Assembly (NCBI GenBank): GCA_031286585.1
Contig: JAITUC010000042.1
Location: forward strand, 1-64,000
Source of the DNA: Delftia acidovorans
Lineage (GTDB): Bacteria; Pseudomonadota; Gammaproteobacteria; Burkholderiales; Burkholderiaceae_C
Reading direction: 5' to 3'
DNA: 64,000 nt
Part shown: positions 44,472 to 52,845 of the stretch, in pieces
Position numbering within the stretch: the stretch's first letter is position 1
How the letters are laid out: each line of letters opens with the position of its first letter
Notes under the pieces: model-generated
What the model was told of the DNA's origin: nothing
Seen by the model: only the letters and a program-made list of their open reading frames with translations
The model's database searches: none
Position numbers and translations under genes: made by a program

Positions 44472-45226
44472 GATGGCGCCTGCACCGCGCGCAGCACCGT
44501 CTCCACCATGTGGTCGCCCCAGCGCTGCAGCTCGGCCTGCTGCAGCAGGTCCTTGTCGAAGAAGGCGCTCAGCGTGTGGCGGTTGGACAGGTAGAAGTAG
44601 CCCAGGCCCATGACGGTGATGTAGAGATCGTCGATGTGCACATCGGGCCGGAACAGCCCCTGGCCGATGCCCGATTCCACGGCCTTGCGCAGCAAGGTGA
44701 TGGCGTTGGGAAAGAAGTCGCGTATGCCCGAGGCCTTCTTCAGGTGCTTGCCCTTGAGCAGGTTCTCGGTGTTGAGCAGGAAGATCAGCTCCGGGTGCTC
44801 CTGGTAGTAGCGCCACATGAAGCGCACCACGGCCTCCAGCGCAGCGCGCGGATCGTCGAAATCCGGGGCCAGCTGGGCCTCGGCCTCCACCAGCTTGCGG
44901 TAGGCGTTCTCCAGCACCGCCGCGAACAGCCGGTCCTTGCTGCCGTAGTGGTAGTAGAGAAGGCTCTCGTAGCACTTGGCCTGCTTGCCTATGCGCTGCA
45001 CGCTGGCGCCGTCGTAGCCGCTGCGGGCGAACTCGATCTCGGCCGCCAGCAGGATGGCCTCCTTGGTGGTCTTGCCGGCCTTGCCAGCCTTCGCGGGCTT
45101 CCTGCGTCCGGGGGCCGCTGTGGTCGCTGTAGTCGCCGTGACCGGCACTGCAGCCGCCGTGGCAACGGCCTTGCGCCGAGGTTTGGGTGTTGCGGAAACG
45201 TCCTTGGAATCGGTGGTCTTGGTCAC
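44462..45226 (-). CDS. TetR-family regulator with long basic Ala/Thr/Lys N-terminal extension
   Basis: About 254 residues from a GTG start. The TetR HTH is TKEAILLAAEIEFARSGYDGASVQRIGKQAKCYESLLYYHYGSKDRLFAAVLE (about residues 50-103). Before it lies a low-complexity stretch rich in Ala, Thr, Pro, Lys and Arg (KPRRKAVATAAAVPVTATTA, GRRKPAKAGKAGK), unusual for TetR and like histone-H1-type tails. The start is uncertain, since no good ribosome site is seen. It is divergent from the Rieske oxygenase gene and two palindromes lie between them, so it probably represses that operon and itself. Confidence 0.85.
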   Translation of the reverse strand: MTKTTDSKDVSATPKPRRKAVATAAAVPVTATTATTAAPGRRKPAKAGKAGKTTKEAILLAAEIEFARSGYDGASVQRIGKQAKCYESLLYYHYGSKDRLFAAVLENAYRKLVEAEAQLAPDFDDPRAALEAVVRFMWRYYQEHPELIFLLNTENLLKGKHLKKASGIRDFFPNAITLLRKAVESGIGQGLFRPDVHIDDLYITVMGLGYFYLSNRHTLSAFFDKDLLQQAELQRWGDHMVETVLRAVQAPSQK

Positions 45227-45293
45227 GGCTTCAGGGGAGTTGGGTATCCGGTTCGGCGTTGCGGCGGATTCTAGGTGCAAACGCTCAATTGAA

Positions 45294-45332
45294 TTTGAGT
45301 GAATACTCAAACAAAATTGATTGAACACTCAA
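45294..45332. promoter_or_regulatory. Two tandem TetR-type operators
   Basis: TTTGAGTGAATACTCAAA at 45294-45311 is a perfect 18-base inverted repeat. TTGATTGAACACTCAA at 45317-45332 matches its core at 14 of 16 positions. The cores are 22 bases apart, two helical turns, and the second ends 12 bases before the oxygenase start codon. They lie between the divergent tetR and oxygenase genes and are the natural binding sites of that TetR protein. Confidence 0.75.
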
Positions 45333-45344
45333 CGGAGGCACCCC

Positions 45345-46373
45345 ATGGCAAGCTATGTACTCGACACCTGGTATCCCCTGACCTGGTCCAGAAACGTGGG
45401 CCGCGAACTGTCGGCCCACCGCATCGTCGAACGCGACGTGGTGCTCTACCGCACCGAGGCCGGCGCCGTCGTGGCCATGGAGGACGCCTGTCCCCACCGC
45501 CTGCTGCCCCTGTCCATGGGCAAGCTCAAGGGCGATGCCATCGAATGCGGCTACCACGGCCTGACCTTCGACTGCAGCGGCCGCTGCACGCGTGTGCCGG
45601 GCCAGGACATGATCCCGGGCAACGCCCTGGTGACCACCTATCCGGTCAGGGAGAACATGGGCCTGGTCTGGATCTGGATGGGCGACCCCGCCCGCGCCGC
45701 CAGCGTGCCCGTGTTCGACCTGCCCCAATACCACGACCCGGCCTGGAGCGCGGTCGAGGGCGATGCGCTGCGCATCCAGGCCAACTACCTGAACCTGGCC
45801 GACAACCTCTGCGACCCGGCCCATGTGAGCTTTGTGCACCTGAGCACGCTGGGCAACGCGGCCAGCGAGGACATCCCCGTGCACCACGAGGAACTGGATG
45901 GCCGCATCGTCACCTGGCGCTGGATCGTCGATGCGCCGCCGATTCCGCTGTTCGCCAAATACGGCAATTTCAGCGGCAACGTGGACCGCTGGCACTACTA
46001 CCACTACCACGCGCCCAGCATCGCCATCATCGACTTCGGCAGTGCAGCCACCGGCACCGGCGCCCCGCAAGGCCGGCGCGACGACTGCATGCAGATCTAT
46101 GCCTGCCACTTCATGACGCCCGTGGACCAGCACACATCCATCGACCACTGGCTGCACGTCAAGAACTTCACGGCAGATGCCGACACCAACGCCGCCCTCT
46201 CGGCCGACTTCCGCGTGGCCTTCGCCGAGGACAAGGCCATCCTCGAAGCCATAGAGCGCAATGAAAAGCGCTTCGCCGAGCGCAAGACCATCAAGATCGC
46301 CATCGACGCCGCCCCCCGGCGCATGCGCCGCATGGTGGACCGCATGATCGAGGGCGCGCCCACGGGCGGCTGA
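45345..46373 (+). CDS. Rieske non-haem iron oxygenase, DdmC/VanA-like demethylase type
   Basis: 342 residues. The Rieske ligands are Cys49, His51, Cys68 and His71 (CPHRLLPL and CGYHGLTF). The catalytic-domain segment NYLNLADNLCDPAHVSFVH places Asn154, Asp157, His160 and His165 at the same numbers I recall for dicamba monooxygenase DdmC. It thus belongs to the short VanA/DdmC branch, which typically O-demethylates aromatic ethers. The substrate is unknown. The start has a GGAGG site just after the operators. The genes for the reductase and ferredoxin it needs follow. Confidence 0.9.
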   Translation: MASYVLDTWYPLTWSRNVGRELSAHRIVERDVVLYRTEAGAVVAMEDACPHRLLPLSMGKLKGDAIECGYHGLTFDCSGRCTRVPGQDMIPGNALVTTYPVRENMGLVWIWMGDPARAASVPVFDLPQYHDPAWSAVEGDALRIQANYLNLADNLCDPAHVSFVHLSTLGNAASEDIPVHHEELDGRIVTWRWIVDAPPIPLFAKYGNFSGNVDRWHYYHYHAPSIAIIDFGSAATGTGAPQGRRDDCMQIYACHFMTPVDQHTSIDHWLHVKNFTADADTNAALSADFRVAFAEDKAILEAIERNEKRFAERKTIKIAIDAAPRRMRRMVDRMIEGAPTGG

Positions 46374-46383
46374 GGAGCGGGCC

Positions 46384-47451
46384 ATGCACGACACCCACCC
46401 TGCCCCACCTGCTCACCCCAGCCTGCCGCCCATAGGCTGCAACGGCCGTGGTGTGCAGCGCTCCTCGCGCCACCAGCCGATAGGCCTGCAGGAACTGCCC
46501 ATACGCGAGCAGTTCCGCCTGGTCAGCGAAACCGGCGCCTTCGACTGCTTCGACCGCCTGCCGCTGCGCGCGCAAATGGCCGAATACGAGGCCGCCATCG
46601 CCGAGTTCAACCTGCCCGTGCACACGGCCAGCTGGTTCTACCGGCTGGGCGAGGACGAGGCCCTGCTGGCCGACAACCTGCGCATCTGCCAGGCCATCGG
46701 CGCGCGCTGCCACAACATCATGACCTTCAAGCACCACCGCGACGGCCATGTGCTGGACGATGCCGAGATCACCGACCACTACCTGCGCGTCTACGACGAC
46801 GCCATGTCGCTGGGCGTGGAGCCCAGCTTCGAGCTGCACGTCAACATGTGGACCGAGGATTTCCTGCGCGTGCGCAGCGTGGCGGAACGTGTGCAGGCGC
46901 ATGGCGTGCCCTTTCTCTTCACGCTGGACTACAGCCATGTGAACTTCAAGATCGGCAACCCGGCAGAGCAGGAACTGTCGGGCGTGCGCGAGCGGGTCGA
47001 GAGCGGCGAACTGGTGCTGGACCCCTTCGAGCCCGGCTCGCTGTGCGAGCAGTGGCTGGACATGGGCATCGTGCGCTGGGCGCAGTTGCGCGCGGCCGGC
47101 CCCAACCAGCCCCCGAACCTGTGGCACCGCAACGAGGATGGCAGCCACGGCCGGGGCATCCAGTACCCCATGCTGCGCCCGGCCCGCGGCGAATGGCACT
47201 CGCCCTGGCACGCCTACCTGCTCGAACCGTCCAAGGAGGCCATCCGCAAGGTGCTGGCCTACCACCATGCGCACCCGCACAGCCCGCTGCGCCACCTCAC
47301 CACCGAATTCATCAACCTGCCCGACTACGGACTGGGGGCCGGATACGACCTGCTGGCGCAGAACGTGGCGGCCGCGCGCTTCATACGGCAGACCTGGGAC
47401 GACATCTGCGCCCGCCCCGCGGCCCGGCCCTCTTGCGGAGGTGCAGCATGA
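46384..47451 (+). CDS. Xylose-isomerase-like TIM-barrel protein
   Basis: 355 residues. The family pattern appears in YEAAIAEFNLPVHTASWFYRLGEDEALLADNLRICQAIGARCHNIMTFKHH and the metal-binding segment GVEPSFELHVNMWTEDFLRV...VPFLFTLDYSHVNF, with Glu, Asp and His residues placed as in AP-endonuclease-2 fold isomerases. It may isomerise or hydrolyse a product of the oxygenase reaction. It starts ten bases after the oxygenase stop and overlaps the next gene by ATGA. The N-terminal 25 residues are proline-rich and poorly conserved-looking. Confidence 0.8.
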   Translation: MHDTHPAPPAHPSLPPIGCNGRGVQRSSRHQPIGLQELPIREQFRLVSETGAFDCFDRLPLRAQMAEYEAAIAEFNLPVHTASWFYRLGEDEALLADNLRICQAIGARCHNIMTFKHHRDGHVLDDAEITDHYLRVYDDAMSLGVEPSFELHVNMWTEDFLRVRSVAERVQAHGVPFLFTLDYSHVNFKIGNPAEQELSGVRERVESGELVLDPFEPGSLCEQWLDMGIVRWAQLRAAGPNQPPNLWHRNEDGSHGRGIQYPMLRPARGEWHSPWHAYLLEPSKEAIRKVLAYHHAHPHSPLRHLTTEFINLPDYGLGAGYDLLAQNVAAARFIRQTWDDICARPAARPSCGGAA

Positions 47452-48632
47452 ACCCCGCACAAACTCCCCAAGGCCATGCCGTCATCATCGGCGCCGGGCA
47501 TGCCGGCGGCACCCTGGCCGCCCTGCTGCGCCAGTACGGCCATCCGGGCCCCATCACCCTGGTCGGCGGCGAAGACCTGCCGCCCTACCAGCGCCCGCCG
47601 CTGTCCAAGGCCTGGCTGCAGCAGACCATGGGCCCGGACGATCTGCTGCTGCGGCCTGCCAGCGCCTATGCGGACCAGGCCATCGCCCTGCGCCTGGGCG
47701 TGCGCGCCATGGCCATAGAGCCGGGCTCGCGGCAGGTGGCGCTGAACGACGGGTCGGTGCTGCACTACGACCACCTGGTCATTGCCACAGGCGCGGCACC
47801 GCGCTGGCTGGCCCTGCCCGGGGGTGAGCGGCCCGGCGTCACCTACCTGCGCACCATGGAAGACGCGCAGGCGCTGCGGGGCCATCTGCGGACCGCCCGC
47901 CGCCTGGCCATCATCGGCGGCGGCTATGTGGGGCTCGAAGTCGCATCCACGGCCCGCAAGCTGGGCGTGCAGGTCCGGGTCATCGAACGCGAAGGCCGGC
48001 TGCTGACCCGCAGCGCCTCGCCGCAGATCGCCGCACACCTGCAGCACCTGCATGCGGGCCAGGGCGTGGACTTCCATTTCAACGCCTCGGTCGCCGCCAT
48101 CCAGGGCGACAGCCCCGCCGGCATCACGGGCCTGGGAATGACCGACGGCGCCCATCTGGACTGCGATGCCGTGCTCATCGGCGTGGGCGCTGCGCCCAGC
48201 GTGGAACTGGCGCAGTCCCTGGGCCTGGACTGCGCGGGCGGCATTGCCGTGGATGGCGAGGGCCGCACCGCCCTGCCCGGCATCTACGCCATAGGCGATG
48301 CCACGCGCCGCCCGCTGGCCGGCCACCCCGGGCTGCACCGGCTCGAAAGCGTGCCCAGCGCGCTTGAACAGGCACGCCGCGCGGCCTGCGCCATCACCGG
48401 CCGCGCCCTGCCGGCCCCTGAAACGCCCTGGTTCTGGTCCGATCAGTACGACAGCAAGCTGCAGATCGCCGGCCTGCCCGGCCACGGCGACCAGACCGTG
48501 CTGCGCGGCGACCCGGCCAGCGGCAGGTTTGCCGTCCTGCACATGCAAGGCGGCGTGCTCTGCGCGGCAGAGTGCGTGAACTCACCGGGAGAGTTCATGG
48601 CCGCACGCAAGGCCATTGCCGCCACGTACTGA
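47448..48632 (+). CDS. Ferredoxin reductase of the Rieske oxygenase system
   Basis: 394 residues. The FAD fold is AVIIGAGHAGGTLAALLRQYG, followed by LPPYQRPPLSKAWLQ, typical of rubredoxin/ferredoxin reductases of oxygenase systems. The NAD fold is LAIIGGGYVGLEVASTARKLG and the second FAD contact is GIYAIGDATRRPL. It moves electrons from NAD(P)H to the ferredoxin encoded next. ATGA overlap with the TIM-barrel gene. Confidence 0.92.
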   Translation: MNPAQTPQGHAVIIGAGHAGGTLAALLRQYGHPGPITLVGGEDLPPYQRPPLSKAWLQQTMGPDDLLLRPASAYADQAIALRLGVRAMAIEPGSRQVALNDGSVLHYDHLVIATGAAPRWLALPGGERPGVTYLRTMEDAQALRGHLRTARRLAIIGGGYVGLEVASTARKLGVQVRVIEREGRLLTRSASPQIAAHLQHLHAGQGVDFHFNASVAAIQGDSPAGITGLGMTDGAHLDCDAVLIGVGAAPSVELAQSLGLDCAGGIAVDGEGRTALPGIYAIGDATRRPLAGHPGLHRLESVPSALEQARRAACAITGRALPAPETPWFWSDQYDSKLQIAGLPGHGDQTVLRGDPASGRFAVLHMQGGVLCAAECVNSPGEFMAARKAIAATY

Positions 48633-48664
48633 AGCCGCCCGGTCCCCACAGAACACGCCCCACC

Positions 48665-48985
48665 ATGACCACCATCACCTTCATAGAACACAGCGGCCGC
48701 GCGCACACCGTCCAGGCCACGGACGGCCACAGCCTCATGCGCACCGCCGTCTCCAACGGCGTGCCCGGCATCGATGCCGAATGCGGCGGCGCCTGCGCCT
48801 GCGCCACCTGCCATGTCTACATCCGCCCCGAATGGCTGGACCGCGTGGGCCCGGCGCAGGGCAACGAAAAGGAAATGCTGGACTTCGCCCTCGACGTGCG
48901 CGGCGACTCCCGGCTGGCCTGCCAGATCACGGTATCGCCGCAGCTGGACGGACTGGTGGTGGGCATGCCGGTGGCGCAGAGCTGA
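48665..48985 (+). CDS. Adrenodoxin-type 2Fe-2S ferredoxin
   Basis: 106 residues. The cluster ligands are Cys40, Cys46, Cys49 and Cys86 (C-x5-C-x2-C, then C in RLACQITV), the spacing of putidaredoxin/adrenodoxin-type ferredoxins. It shuttles electrons from the reductase to the oxygenase. With those two genes it gives a three-component system like dicamba O-demethylase DdmABC. Last gene of the operon. Confidence 0.94.
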   Translation: MTTITFIEHSGRAHTVQATDGHSLMRTAVSNGVPGIDAECGGACACATCHVYIRPEWLDRVGPAQGNEKEMLDFALDVRGDSRLACQITVSPQLDGLVVGMPVAQS

Positions 48986-49161
48986 GGGCTGTGCAGATGG
49001 GGTGACCACCCTGGACAGCCCGCCCTGCAATCGCGCACTACCCATGTCACCAAACGCAAGGCCATGGGTTCCGGAACGCGTCAAGCGGTACCGCAAGCCA
49101 TTGCCTGGAATCGAGAGGGGGAAGGGCTATCGCAGCCCACTACATTGGACAATCAAATATC
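48986..49161. other. Junction between the Rieske operon and the AT-rich island
   Basis: 176 bases with no supportable gene. Base composition drops sharply at about 49140. No direct repeat, tRNA end or integrase fragment was recognised that would mark an insertion boundary. Confidence 0.5.
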
Positions 49162-49629
49162 TCAAATGAACCTGAGATCGTGGTCGGTGAATAGCACCTT
49201 GTATACCGGAGCAGAATCATCGTCTGAATTTATCAGCGTGAAATCCATATTCATCAAAAGAACGCTCTTTTCCAGAATGACAAATCCAGCCGATACTATC
49301 TTCTCAATTATTTGATTCAACAAATGATCGCCCCCTGCCACTGAAATCACCTGCCTGCCTGATTTATCAAAATTTTTCAGAATGGCCACATAATTTCCAA
49401 CCCAGGAAATCAAAATCTCATAACCACCAATACTGCCATTGATGTCAAGGCGATAGCACACATCATCGTTCACATCTGAGTAGTCTTGTGCCTCAGTGAT
49501 ATGCTCAATCGATTCTTTCAGAGCACTGGCTTCACGAGATGGAATAGACAATTCAAAGTAATTTGGCTCACGCAATGAACCATATTTCAACAAAACCTGT
49601 ACCGCAATATCCTGGATAATCTCACTCAT
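49162..49629 (-). CDS. Small acidic hypothetical protein, immunity-like
   Basis: 155 residues, not recognised. It is acidic, has no signal peptide or membrane segment, and shows alternating strand/helix patterns (GGYEILISWVGNYVAILKNF). The ribosome site AGGAG is eight bases before the ATG. It overlaps the previous gene by eight bases and ends a compact four-gene AT-rich cluster. In the line 49201-49260 I count 23 G/C of 60, far below the surrounding DNA. Small, acidic, AT-rich orphan genes in such clusters are often immunity proteins of polymorphic toxins; that is inference. Confidence 0.7.
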   Translation of the reverse strand: MSEIIQDIAVQVLLKYGSLREPNYFELSIPSREASALKESIEHITEAQDYSDVNDDVCYRLDINGSIGGYEILISWVGNYVAILKNFDKSGRQVISVAGGDHLLNQIIEKIVSAGFVILEKSVLLMNMDFTLINSDDDSAPVYKVLFTDHDLRFI

Positions 49630-50056
49630 TGATTCTACTCTCCTGAAGGGTGACTTTCTTCATTCCACCCGTTCTATCCAGCAAAATAAGATCACGATAA
49701 TATCCAGAATCTTCGTCAGGCAAATAAATATCAATCTTGAAATTTCTTGCCATAAAAGCAAAGGTTGAATTATCGACCACCATATCCTCTTCAAGATATA
49801 CAGTGACCAATTTCATCCCCTGAAATTCATGAGAATCTTCAATCAGCAAAACAATTTTTGCCTTTTTCTCCAATAGCTGCTCGACTGAATCTATTGCACA
49901 AACATCACCAGGAGAAAGTTCCAAGGAATTCGCAAGGTAGCCCAGCAACTCTGAAGCCTCATGAAAACCGTCTACAAGAAAATTATTCCAGATCATGAAT
50001 TGAACCTCATCCAGATGGATTTTAAAATCATCTTCGGCCAACAAAATCCAAAACAT
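49622..50056 (-). CDS. Small acidic hypothetical protein, immunity-like
   Basis: 144 residues, not recognised: MFWILLAEDDFKIHLDEVQF, then FHEASELLGYLANSLELSPGDVCAIDSVEQLLEKKAKIVLLIE. It is strongly acidic and cytoplasmic. The ATG follows the stop of the frameshifted gene upstream by two bases (TAGGAATG), and its own 3' end overlaps the next gene. The packing indicates a single transcript. No toxin gene is visible beside it. Confidence 0.65.
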   Translation of the reverse strand: MFWILLAEDDFKIHLDEVQFMIWNNFLVDGFHEASELLGYLANSLELSPGDVCAIDSVEQLLEKKAKIVLLIEDSHEFQGMKLVTVYLEEDMVVDNSTFAFMARNFKIDIYLPDEDSGYYRDLILLDRTGGMKKVTLQESRINE

Positions 50057-50058
50057 TC

Positions 50059-50435
50059 CTACAGGTTCAACTCCTTTTCAAACAGAGATATTGCTTTCAG
50101 CGCCAGACCCTCTGGTGCATCTTGGCAAATCAGCAATACAAACCTCACGCAATTGAGCCCGGGAAATGCGCCATGAGCAAAGAATTCAACGGCATCCAGA
50201 AGCAAGTCATCAATGATCTCTTCCGCGTCAGAACAGCCCCCCAGGTCGCAAAGAATTCACACCCAATCTCCAGCAGCCTCGCTATTGCAATATTGAATCC
50301 AGGGTCCTCGCCCTTCCCCGTCACAACGAAACAGCCCAGCGGAAACGGACTGGACTGCAGTCTGCCCGCATCGCAGGTTTTCGACACTACAAGCACGTTC
50401 TTCATTGGCGTATTTACATGTCTGACTGGACCCAC
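50059..50435 (-). pseudogene. Frameshifted small gene (G6 tract), DUF7684-like appearance
   Basis: From a GTG at 50435 with an AGAGG site, the frame reads VGPVRHVNTPMKNVLVVSKT through IARLLEIGCEFFATWG, then leaves the apparent reading frame at a run of six G (50237-50242). In the -1 frame the protein continues without interruption (SDAEEIIDDLLLDAVEFFAHGAFPGL to ...LFEKELNL) and stops at 50059, two bases before the next gene. One extra G would restore a 125-residue protein. As sequenced, the product is 96 residues with an unrelated tail. It may be a pseudogene, a phase-variable gene or a sequencing error. The family name is a guess. Confidence 0.72.
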
Positions 50436-50728
50436 TTCACCTCTGATGGATGAATGGAAAAATTTTCCATCAGTGTGTTGATGGCAAAAACCGTCTCAAC
50501 GCCTCTGTCCACATAGATCACTGTGCCTTTGGCCGGTGAATTCACGTAGAAATGAAAGAGGATGGTACCAACAGCCTTATCCAAGGCATAGCAATAATGG
50601 CAGACATCCAGATCGTCAACATCTCTCACAAAATGCAGTCCGTGCTTTCTGGATAGCTCCGAAGGCCCATCCGACAAGAGGATGACCGGCTTTGATTCAC
50701 CGCTGGGCCATGGATTCTCGTCAGCCAT
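50414..50728 (-). CDS. Small hypothetical protein, first gene of the AT-rich cluster
   Basis: 104 residues: MADENPWPSGESKPVILLSD, then HFVRDVDDLDVCHYCYALDKAVGTILFHFYVNSPAKGTVIYVDRG. Not recognised. An AAGGA site precedes the ATG, which begins only 12 bases after the stop of the LysR gene on the same strand, so the cluster may be transcribed from the lysR promoter. Its end overlaps the start of the frameshifted gene by 22 bases. Confidence 0.65.
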   Translation of the reverse strand: MADENPWPSGESKPVILLSDGPSELSRKHGLHFVRDVDDLDVCHYCYALDKAVGTILFHFYVNSPAKGTVIYVDRGVETVFAINTLMENFSIHPSEVKWVQSDM

Positions 50729-50740
50729 TGCTGCGTTTCC

Positions 50741-51712
50741 TTATCTGTCCTGTTGCAATTGCTCGCCGTGGCGTGCTGTAGCCAACGGCTTGTCCACCAC
50801 TGCCCGCAAACACTCCACCAGCAATCTCGTCGTCGCCGTCATGGGCTGGCCGCGCAGGGTGATCAGGCCCACGGGGGGCAGGTCCATGGGCACGGGCAGG
50901 TCCAGCACGGCCACCAGCCCCTGCTGCGCGAAATGCTGCGCCACGCCGCGCGCCATGAAGGCCACGGCGCCGCGCTGGTGCAGGAAGCTGATCTGCGACA
51001 GGAATGAGGCGGACTCCACCAGGTCGGCCGGCGGATGCAGGCCGTGGGCGAAGAACTGCTGCTCCAGCTTCACGCGCAGCGATGCCCAGGGCGGGGGCAT
51101 GACGCAGGGCATGTCGGCCAGCGCCTGCCAGCCGGCGTGCTGCGCCAGCAGCGCATGGCCGGGGCGCACGACGGCGACCATGGGCTCGTCGTACAGGGCT
51201 TCGGTCTCCAGGTCGGGCGAGGCATAGCCGGGTTCGAGCCGGCCCACGAACAGGTCCAGCTCGCCCATGCGCAGCTTGGGCAGCAGCCGCGTGAGATCGC
51301 CCTCCTCGACCAGCACCGTGGTCTGGGCCGATCGCGCCTTCAACTGCTCGACGGCCCGGGCCAGCAGCACGGGCGTGGCCACCACCATGGCGCCCACGCT
51401 GGTGCGGCCGCGCGTGCCGCTGGCCTCGGCCGCCATTTCGTCGCGCGTGCGCTCGAAGCCCGCCAGCACCGAGCGCGCGAAGCGCACCATGCTGACGCCG
51501 GCCGCCGTGGGCTCGGTGCCGCGCGTGGAGCGCTCGAACAGCGTCATGTCCAGCATGCGCTCGATCTCGGCCAGGGTCTTGGAGACGGCGGGCTGGGTCA
51601 CGGCCAGGAACTCGGCGGCGCGGCCCAGGTGGCGGAACTGGTCCAGCGCCACCAGCAGCTGCAGGTGGCGCAGCTTGAGGTTGGAGCGCAGCACGCGGTC
51701 GATCTTGCTCAT
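50741..51712 (-). CDS. LysR-family regulator, GbpR-like
   Basis: 323 residues. The HTH is KLRHLQLLVALDQFRHLGRAAEFLAVTQPAVSKTLAEIERMLDMTLFERSTRGTEPTAAG (residues 12-72), followed by the effector domain (TSVGAMVVATPVLLARAVEQL and ELDLFVGRLEPGYASPDLETEALYDEPMVAVVRPGHALL), which resembles GbpR/CbbR-type regulators of sugar use. It is divergent from the sugar-acid locus at 51850 and presumably controls it. Small AT-rich genes follow directly after its stop. Confidence 0.92.
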   Translation of the reverse strand: MSKIDRVLRSNLKLRHLQLLVALDQFRHLGRAAEFLAVTQPAVSKTLAEIERMLDMTLFERSTRGTEPTAAGVSMVRFARSVLAGFERTRDEMAAEASGTRGRTSVGAMVVATPVLLARAVEQLKARSAQTTVLVEEGDLTRLLPKLRMGELDLFVGRLEPGYASPDLETEALYDEPMVAVVRPGHALLAQHAGWQALADMPCVMPPPWASLRVKLEQQFFAHGLHPPADLVESASFLSQISFLHQRGAVAFMARGVAQHFAQQGLVAVLDLPVPMDLPPVGLITLRGQPMTATTRLLVECLRAVVDKPLATARHGEQLQQDR

Positions 51713-51849
51713 GGGGTGTTCATAGCTTTGAGGTTATGAAGCCAGTCTATCTTTTCATTGGATCGTCATGATCAGGCGCTGAACAATCGCGCCAGTCAGC
51801 CCAAGGCCCGGATCACAGGGCTGCAAAAAGCCAATACAGGAGACAAGCG

Positions 51850-52845
51850 ATGAACACCCCACGCACACGCCATGCAAGCCGGCGCGAATTCGTGCTCGCC
51901 ACCCTCGGCGCCGGCGCACTGGCCGCCACCGGCCCCCTCTTCGCCCAGAACTGGCCCGAGCGCCCCATCACCTTCATCTGCCCCTGGCCTGCGGGCGGCA
52001 CGGCCGACCAGTCCATGCGCGCGCTGTGCACGGTGGCCGGCAAGCTGCTGGGCCAGCCGATCGCGGTGGAGAACCGTGCGGGCGCCTCGGGAATGATCGG
52101 CGCCAAGGCCCTGGCCTCGGCCAGGGCGGACGGCTACACCATCGGCCAGATTCCCATCTCGGTCACGCGCTTCTCGCAGCTGGGCAGCCTGCAGGCCGAT
52201 CCGCGCAAGGACTACACCTACATCGCGCGCACCTCGGGCCAGACCTTCGGCATTGCCGTGCCTGCCAATTCGCCCTTCAAGACGCTCAAGGACTTCGTGG
52301 CCACCGCCAAGGCCCGGCCCGGCCAGGTGACCTATGCCCATGCGGGCGTGGGTGGCGCCACGCATGTGGGCATGGAGGAGTTCGCGGGCGTGGCCGGCAT
52401 CCAGCTCAACCATGTGCCCTACAAGGGTGGCGCCGAGGCGCTGCAGGGCGTGCTGGGCGGCCATGTGGATGCGCTGGCCGACTCCAGCTCCTGGGCGCCC
52501 CATGTGGAAGCCGGCAAGCTGCGCCTGCTAGCGACCTGGGGCGAGCAGCGCACGGCGCGCTTCAAGGACGTGCCCACGCTGCGCGACTGCGGCTACGACG
52601 TGGTGGTCGATGCGCCCAACGGCATCGGCGCGCCGCGTGGCCTGGACCCGGCCATCGCCGCGAAGCTGCGCGAGGCCTTCCGCACGGCCGTGGCCAGCCC
52701 CGAGTTCAAGTCCGTGGCCGAGAAGCTGGATGCGCCGCTGCTCTACCTGGACGGACCGGACTACGAGAAATACGTGAACACGGTCTACCAGAAGGAAACC
52801 GTGCTCATCGACAAGCTCAAGCTGCGCGAATTGATGAGGAGTTGA
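51850..52845 (+). CDS. Bug-family (TctC-like) periplasmic binding protein
   Basis: 331 residues. The signal sequence includes SRREFVLATLGAGALAATGPLFA, a twin-arginine-like start. The mature protein begins WPERPITFICPWPAGGTADQSMRAL and carries VENRAGASGMIGAKALASARADGYTIG, the Bug signature of tripartite tricarboxylate transporters. No tctA/tctB membrane genes are nearby, which is common for Bug proteins in Burkholderiales. By context it binds a sugar acid such as galactarate or glucarate. Confidence 0.93.
   Translation: MNTPRTRHASRREFVLATLGAGALAATGPLFAQNWPERPITFICPWPAGGTADQSMRALCTVAGKLLGQPIAVENRAGASGMIGAKALASARADGYTIGQIPISVTRFSQLGSLQADPRKDYTYIARTSGQTFGIAVPANSPFKTLKDFVATAKARPGQVTYAHAGVGGATHVGMEEFAGVAGIQLNHVPYKGGAEALQGVLGGHVDALADSSSWAPHVEAGKLRLLATWGEQRTARFKDVPTLRDCGYDVVVDAPNGIGAPRGLDPAIAAKLREAFRTAVASPEFKSVAEKLDAPLLYLDGPDYEKYVNTVYQKETVLIDKLKLRELMRS

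Noticed and set aside
50174..50481. Plus-strand small gene opposite the frameshifted island gene
   Set aside because: The minus strand explains the interval with a ribosome site, tight packing with neighbours and a continuous protein after one frame correction. The plus frame has no recognised feature.
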